A stretch of 9,983 bases of DNA from Planctomycetaceae bacterium (GTDB taxonomy: Bacteria > Planctomycetota > Planctomycetia > Isosphaerales > Isosphaeraceae), in assembly GCA_019232645.1 (NCBI GenBank), contig JAFANO010000074.1, positions 1 to 9,983 on the forward strand, given 5' to 3'. Shown piece after piece: positions 6,488-9,983 of the stretch; within the stretch, counting starts at the first letter, position 1; each line of letters starts with the position of its first letter. The position numbers were made by a program, and so were the translations under genes. The notes beneath the pieces were generated by a model. The model was given only the letters and a program-made list of their open reading frames with translations. It made no database searches and was not told the DNA's origin.

Positions 6488-6577
6488 GGGCCAGGGATGA
6501 GCGAAGACCGGGCCGACGATGGCCGGGGGCCGGGGGCTCGCGCCCGATCTGGTGGCCTGCCATCCGGCCCCTGGGAG

Positions 6578-7030
6578 CTATTGGACGACGACCGCCCGCC
6601 CGCCCGCCTGGGCGATCTTGGCGGCGGCCGAGGCGCTGAACTTGTGGGCGTGCACGGTCAGCGCCTTGGTCAGCGCGCCGTCGCCCAGGATCTTGACGCC
6701 GTCGTCGTGCCGCCCCTTGACCAGCCCGCGGGCGCGGAGGGCCGCCTCGTCGACGACGACGCCGACCTCGTAGCAGGCCTCGAGCGCGGCGAGGTTGACG
6801 ATGGCGTAGTCCTTCTTGAAGGCCCCGTTGAAGAAGCCGCGCTTCGGGACGCGGCGGGCCAGGGGCATCTGGCCGCCCTCGGACAGCGGGCCGATCTTGA
6901 AGCCCTGCCGCGACGAGTGCCCCTTGTGCCCCTTGGTCGCGGTCTTGCCGTGGCCCGAGCCGATGCCCCGGCCGATCCGCTTCCGCTTCTTGCGCCTGTG
7001 GATCCCTTGGTGGACGTCGTGCAGTTGCAT
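6578..7030 (-). CDS. rplO: 50S ribosomal protein L15
   Basis: L15 is a late-assembling protein of the large subunit whose extended N-terminal tail penetrates 23S rRNA. The product has 150 residues, normal for the family. The glycine and basic rich N-terminal part RIGRGIGSGHGKTATKGHKG (18-37) is diagnostic, followed by SRQGFKIGPLSEGGQMPLAR and RGFFN. The C-terminal part (VKILGDGALTKALTVHAHKF) is the globular domain. The ATG overlaps the rpsE stop by one base; a GAGGAG lies 10 bases upstream, inside rpsE. The direct rpsE-rplO junction leaves no room for rpmD. A 123-base spacer separates it from secY. Confidence 0.97.
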   Translation of the reverse strand: MQLHDVHQGIHRRKKRKRIGRGIGSGHGKTATKGHKGHSSRQGFKIGPLSEGGQMPLARRVPKRGFFNGAFKKDYAIVNLAALEACYEVGVVVDEAALRARGLVKGRHDDGVKILGDGALTKALTVHAHKFSASAAAKIAQAGGRAVVVQ

Positions 7031-7521
7031 CAGAGGGACACTCCTCGGAGCCGGGCGACCTCATCCTTGGTCCGGAGCTGGGTCAGGGCGTCGATGGCCG
7101 CCTTGACCAGGTTCAGTTTGTTGGTCGAGCCGAAGCTCTTGGTCAAGATGTCGGTGATCCCGGCGGCCTGGACCACGGCGCGGACGGCGCCGCCGGCGAT
7201 CACGCCGGTGCCGGGGCTGGCCGGGAGCATCACCACCCGGGCCGCGCCGAAGCGGCCGATGATCCGGTGGGGGATGGTCCCCCCCTTGAGGTTGATCCGC
7301 TTCATCTGCTTGTGCGCGTCCTTGACGCCCTTCTCGACGGCGGGGGGCACCTCGTTCGCCTTGCCATAGCCCCACGCCACCTGGCCGCGGCCATTGCCGA
7401 CGACGACCAGCGCGTTGAAGCTGAAGCGGCGGCCCCCCTTGACGACCGCGGCGCAGCGGCGGATCGCCACCACGCTCTCGGTCCATTCTCCTCGGTCGCG
7501 TTCCCGATTCTCGCTCGACAC
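7030..7521 (-). CDS. rpsE: 30S ribosomal protein S5
   Basis: S5 lies on the back of the 30S subunit, contacts S4 and S8, and affects decoding accuracy and mRNA unwinding. The product has 163 residues from the chosen GTG start at 7521, which follows AGGGGAG at a spacing of about 6. The open frame extends 43 codons further into rplR (to 7650), but that extension is unlike any S5 and lacks a ribosome binding site. The N-terminal double-stranded RNA-binding fold carries [18 protein letters not shown] (about 27-44) and [15 protein letters not shown]; the C-terminal domain carries [20 protein letters not shown] (101-120) and [13 protein letters not shown]. The stop codon overlaps the rplO start (TGATG), so the two are probably translationally coupled. 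rpmD, which normally follows, is absent. Confidence 0.97.
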   Translation of the reverse strand: MSSENRERDRGEWTESVVAIRRCAAVVKGGRRFSFNALVVVGNGRGQVAWGYGKANEVPPAVEKGVKDAHKQMKRINLKGGTIPHRIIGRFGAARVVMLPASPGTGVIAGGAVRAVVQAAGITDILTKSFGSTNKLNLVKAAIDALTQLRTKDEVARLRGVSL

Positions 7522-7555
7522 GGCGGGCTCCCCTGTGCGCGGACGGTTTCCACCC

Positions 7556-7924
7556 CTAGAACTGCAGGCCCGCTTCGCGGGCGGCGTCGGCCAGGGCCTG
7601 GACCCGGCCGTGATACTTGTAGCATCGGCGGTCGAAACAAATCTTGTCAATACTGGCCTGCTTGGCCCGCTCGGCGACGACCCGCCCGACGAGCGCGGCG
7701 GCCGCCTTGTTGCCGCCGTAGGCCTGCTGGGCGCGGATCTCGGGGTCGAGCGTGCTGGCCGACACCAGGGTCGTCCCGTTGACGTCGTTGATCACCTGCG
7801 CGTAGATGTGCTTCGAGCTCCGGAAGACGGCCAGGCGGGGCCGCTCGGGGGTCCCGAAGAGCCGGCGGCGGACCCGGCGCTGGCGGCGGACCCGACGGGC
7901 TTGGACGAGCATGCGTTGACTCAC
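7556..7924 (-). CDS. rplR: 50S ribosomal protein L18
   Basis: L18 binds 5S rRNA and with L5 anchors it in the central protuberance. The product has 122 residues, typical length. The N-terminal 21 residues are strongly basic and are followed by the family core [20 protein letters not shown] (about 23-42) and the C-terminal [20 protein letters not shown]. Translation begins at a GTG, supported by AAAGGA 7 bases upstream; the ATG four codons inside has no comparable site. A small oddity is [12 protein letters not shown] near residue 98, where most family members that I recall carry a glycine pair before the aromatic residue. The gene sits between rplF and rpsE as expected, with a 107-base spacer upstream. 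Confidence 0.97.
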   Translation of the reverse strand: MSQRMLVQARRVRRQRRVRRRLFGTPERPRLAVFRSSKHIYAQVINDVNGTTLVSASTLDPEIRAQQAYGGNKAAAALVGRVVAERAKQASIDKICFDRRCYKYHGRVQALADAAREAGLQF

Positions 7925-8031
7925 CGGAGGATCCTTTCGCGTGCCTGGGGCTCGGGGGCGGCCGATCCCGACCGGACACCCGGCCCTGCGCCTCGTTTCG
8001 TTGCGCGCCCGGGGGAGCGAACCGCCGCGGG

Positions 8032-8583
8032 TTACTTCGACCCGAACGCCTTGCCCGCCTTGCGGCGGACGACCTCGCCCTCGTAGCGGATGCCCTTGCC
8101 CTTGTAGGGCTCGGGGGGGCGGACCTTGTGGACGACGGCGGCGAACTGGCCGACCGCCTGCTTGTCGGGGCCGGTGATCGTGATGTGGGTCGGGTCGGGG
8201 ACGGCGACGCTGACCCCGGGCGGGGCCTCGAGCACGACCTGGTTGGCGAAGCCGACCTGCAGCGCCACCGTGTTGGCCTTCTTCAGTTGCGCCTGGTAGC
8301 CGACGCCGACGATCTCGAGCCTCTTGGTGAAGCCCGACGTGACCCCCTCGACCATGTTGGCGATCAGGCTGCGGGTCAGGCCGTGCAGGGCGCGGCTCTC
8401 GCGCTCGTCGTCGGACCGGCTGACGACGACCTGCTTGGCGGCCGCGTCGTAGTTGACGCCGATCTCGCTCCGGTAGTTGAACGAGAGCTTGCCCTTGGGG
8501 CCTTCCACCAGGATCGTCGAGTCGTGGATCGAGACCTTCACACCGGCCGGCACGGGGACCGGCTTGCGACCGATTCGGGACAT
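8032..8583 (-). CDS. rplF: 50S ribosomal protein L6
   Basis: L6 binds 23S rRNA helix 97 near the sarcin-ricin loop and the factor-binding site. The product has 183 residues, close to the usual 175-180. It starts [15 protein letters not shown] and contains the two repeated L6 folds, with [13 protein letters not shown] around 89-101 and the C-terminal signature [19 protein letters not shown] at about 157-175. The start at 8583 is supported by AGAGGA 9 bases upstream. The same frame is open further upstream to 9096, across rpsH, but that extension is an out-of-frame reading of rpsH and is not L6. The gene lies 83 bases after rpsH in normal spc order. Confidence 0.97.
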   Translation of the reverse strand: MSRIGRKPVPVPAGVKVSIHDSTILVEGPKGKLSFNYRSEIGVNYDAAAKQVVVSRSDDERESRALHGLTRSLIANMVEGVTSGFTKRLEIVGVGYQAQLKKANTVALQVGFANQVVLEAPPGVSVAVPDPTHITITGPDKQAVGQFAAVVHKVRPPEPYKGKGIRYEGEVVRRKAGKAFGSK

Positions 8584-8606
8584 GGGACCGATATCCTCTC
8601 GCGACG

Positions 8607-8624
8607 GGACCCCTCGGGGGGTCC
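8607..8624 (-). other. hairpin in the rpsH-rplF spacer
   Basis: GGACCCC and GGGGTCC form a perfect 7-bp stem with a 4-base loop (CCGA on the transcript), in the middle of the 83-base spacer and about 11 bases upstream of the AGAGGA of rplF. No T run follows. Confidence 0.45.
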
Positions 8625-8666
8625 GACCCTCCGCGCCGACTCGGGGTGTCGGGGCTGCGGATTCTC

Positions 8667-9062
8667 TCAATGGATCAACGCGAGGACCTCGCCGCCGACC
8701 TTCTCGGAGCGGGCGCGGCGGTCGCTGATCACGCCCCGGGGGGTGCTGAGGATCTGGATCCCCATCCCGCCCAGGATCGGCTTGAGGTCCTTGTACCCGC
8801 TGTAGACGCGGCAGCCCGGCTTGCTCACGCGGTCGATCCGGGTGATCAGCCGCTCGCCGTTGGGGCCGTACTTCATGTGGAGCCGGAGCGTCTTGGCCGG
8901 CACGGTGTCGAGCTCTTCGAAGTCCCAGATGTAGCCCTCGTCCTTGAGGACCTGGGCGATCCCCCGGCGGAGGTTCGAGGTCGGCATCTCGACCAGCGGG
9001 CGCTCGATCCGGACGGCGTTCCGGATCCGCGTCAGCATGTCGGCGATCGGGTCGGTCATCAT
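8667..9062 (-). CDS. rpsH: 30S ribosomal protein S8
   Basis: S8 binds the central domain of 16S rRNA (helix 21 region in known ribosomes) and is a primary assembly protein of the platform; in E. coli it also represses spc translation by binding a site near rplE. The product has 131 residues, normal for the family. It opens with [13 protein letters not shown] and carries the C-terminal signature [18 protein letters not shown] (about 101-118) and the closing [10 protein letters not shown]. Two ATG codons stand in tandem at 9062 and 9059; either could initiate, and the sequence upstream has no strong Shine-Dalgarno motif (only GGAA), so the exact start is uncertain by one codon. The 127-base spacer before it is long for a spc operon. 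Confidence 0.97.
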   Translation of the reverse strand: MMTDPIADMLTRIRNAVRIERPLVEMPTSNLRRGIAQVLKDEGYIWDFEELDTVPAKTLRLHMKYGPNGERLITRIDRVSKPGCRVYSGYKDLKPILGGMGIQILSTPRGVISDRRARSEKVGGEVLALIH

Positions 9063-9159
9063 GGCAGGGGCGGTTCCGTCGACCGCCGCGGGTCACGCGC
9101 CGCCCGGCGAGACGATCTCCGGAGCGGGCCGCGTCGGGGCGGCGGGGGTTGTTCGCGAT

Positions 9160-9176
9160 GGTGGGCCGGGCCCACC
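9160..9176 (-). other. hairpin after rpsN
   Basis: GGTGGGCC and GGCCCACC form a perfect 8-bp palindrome around one base (7 bp with a 3-base loop as RNA). It begins 13 bases after the rpsN stop in the 127-base rpsN-rpsH spacer and is not followed by a T run. Confidence 0.45.
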
Positions 9177-9189
9177 CGTGCAGCGGCGA

Positions 9190-9375
9190 CTACCAACTGG
9201 CCTTCTTGACGCCCGGGATCAGGCCCCGGCCGGCCAGGCTCCGGAAGCAGATCCGGCAGATGCCGAATTTGCGATAGACGGCGCGGGGACGGCCGCAGAG
9301 CTTGCAGCGGTTGCGGTGGCGGACCGCGAACTTGCGGGGCGTCTCCGACTTGATCATCTGGGCTTTGGTCGACAT
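9190..9375 (-). CDS. rpsN: 30S ribosomal protein S14, zinc-binding type
   Basis: S14 is a late-assembling protein of the 30S head, bound to 16S rRNA near S3, S10 and S19. The product has 61 residues, the length of the short type Z form and much shorter than the roughly 100-residue E. coli form. A CxxC pair at C24/C27 and a second at C40/C43 form the zinc ribbon, and the C-terminus has the conserved [15 protein letters not shown] ending. The ATG has a GGTGA-like ribosome binding site about 7 bases upstream. Position between rplE and rpsH is standard for the spc operon. It is followed, 13 bases after the stop, by a perfect GC hairpin (listed separately). Identity is certain; zinc binding is inferred from the four cysteines. 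Confidence 0.97.
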   Translation of the reverse strand: MSTKAQMIKSETPRKFAVRHRNRCKLCGRPRAVYRKFGICRICFRSLAGRGLIPGVKKASW

Positions 9376-9437
9376 AACACGCTCACCCTCGGGGATGGTC
9401 GTCCGGCCAGGCGCGGCTTCGGGCGACGGTCACGGCG

Positions 9438-9983
9438 TTACTTCTTACCCTTCGCTGCCCCGGCCTTCTGGGGCTGTCGGAATGGCATGCCGAAGGAGCG
9501 GAGCAGCTCGCGGGCCTGGTCGTCGCTGTCGGTCGTCGTGACGATCGTGATGTCCATGCCCTGCGTATGCTGGATCCGGTCGGCGTCGATCTCGGGGAAG
9601 ACGACCTGCTCGGCCAGGCCGAGCGTGTAGTTGCCGTGCCCATCGAAGCTGTCGGGGTTGACGCCGCGGAAGTCGCGGATCCGGGGCAGGGCGACGGAGA
9701 TCAGCCGGTCGAGGAACTCGTACATCCGGCGGCCGCGGAGGGTGACCTTGCAGCCGATCTCGTTCCCCTCGCGGAGCCGGAAGCCCGAGACCGAGACCTT
9801 GGCCTTGGTCACCACCGGCTTCTGGCCGCTGAGCTTGCTCAGGCTGTCGACGGCGGCGTCGAGCAGCGCCTTGTCCTGCGTGGCCCGGCCCACCCCCATG
9901 TTGATGACGATCTTCTCCAGCTTGGGGATCGCCATCTTGTTGGTCAGCTTGAACTTGGAGGCCATCGCCGGCGCGATGTCCTG
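9438..9983 (-). CDS. rplE: 50S ribosomal protein L5, 5' end cut by window edge
   Basis: L5 belongs to the central protuberance of the large subunit, where it binds 5S rRNA together with L18 and contacts the P-site tRNA. 181 residues are visible, ending in a basic AAKGKK tail. The core L5 pattern [15 protein letters not shown] is followed by a [20 protein letters not shown] segment and the conserved MYEFLDRLI and FPEIDADRI stretches. An ATG at 9965 could pass as a start, but the frame stays open to the window edge and reads QDIAPA before it, which aligns with the normal L5 N-terminal helix (family proteins have about 10 to 25 residues before the PKLEKI block). I therefore treat the gene as partial, missing only a few N-terminal residues. 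It is the first gene of the visible cluster and lies 62 bases before rpsN, its usual neighbour. Confidence 0.97.
   Translation of the reverse strand, partial: QDIAPAMASKFKLTNKMAIPKLEKIVINMGVGRATQDKALLDAAVDSLSKLSGQKPVVTKAKVSVSGFRLREGNEIGCKVTLRGRRMYEFLDRLISVALPRIRDFRGVNPDSFDGHGNYTLGLAEQVVFPEIDADRIQHTQGMDITIVTTTDSDDQARELLRSFGMPFRQPQKAGAAKGKK

Noticed and set aside
5127..7064. 645-codon minus-strand open frame, very rich in R, G, P and D
   Set aside because: It is an out-of-frame reading of secY and rplO; such long frames are expected in high-GC DNA and the composition is not protein-like.
7522..7650. 43-residue N-terminal extension of S5
   Set aside because: It overlaps the end of rplR and is unlike S5; the GTG at 7521 has AGGGGAG upstream.
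8584..9096. Long N-terminal extension of L6 in frame across rpsH
   Set aside because: The extra part reads rpsH in another frame; the MSRIGRKPV start at 8583 has a ribosome binding site and matches the family.

Overview
The window is a bacterial spc-alpha ribosomal protein cluster. Fourteen genes all lie on the minus strand, so transcription runs from high to low coordinates: rplE (cut by the right edge), rpsN, rpsH, rplF, rplR, rpsE, rplO, secY, map, rpmJ, rpsM, rpsK, rpsD and rpoA. The order matches the classical S10-spc-alpha arrangement except that rpmD, adk and infA are missing from their usual places and no rplQ follows rpoA within the window. High GC, frequent GTG starts (rplR, rpsE, secY, rpsK), long intergenic spacers, zinc-ribbon forms of S14, S36-type L36 and S4, and absence of L30 together suggest a planctomycete, possibly of the Isosphaeraceae type. 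That placement is inference from gene content and composition; no similarity search was possible.

Layout. From 9983 to 4207 lies the spc part: six ribosomal protein genes, then rplO directly overlapping rpsE by one base, then secY and map. From 4030 to 438 lies the alpha part: rpmJ, rpsM, rpsK, rpsD, rpoA. A candidate sigma70-type promoter sits between map and rpmJ (4127-4155), so the two parts may be separately transcribed. A hairpin followed by TTTT directly after rpoA (398-430) looks like the intrinsic terminator of the whole cluster.

The genes work together as ribosome building parts (L5, S14, S8, L6, L18, S5, L15, L36, S13, S11, S4), the RNA polymerase alpha subunit, the SecY protein-export channel and methionine aminopeptidase, which trims new proteins at the ribosome.

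Nothing in the coding part looks like a new system. The unusual material is in the spacers: a 413-base rpsM-rpsK spacer with a string of hairpins, a 30-bp perfect palindrome in the 326-base rpsK-rpsD spacer, several stop-proximal GC hairpins (the largest between secY and map), and a repeat-rich 437-base tail downstream of rpoA. That tail has a family of 14-bp repeat units, also seen in the rpsK-rpsD spacer, and a small element with 11-bp inverted ends, flanking TCAATG copies and a short protein-like reading frame.
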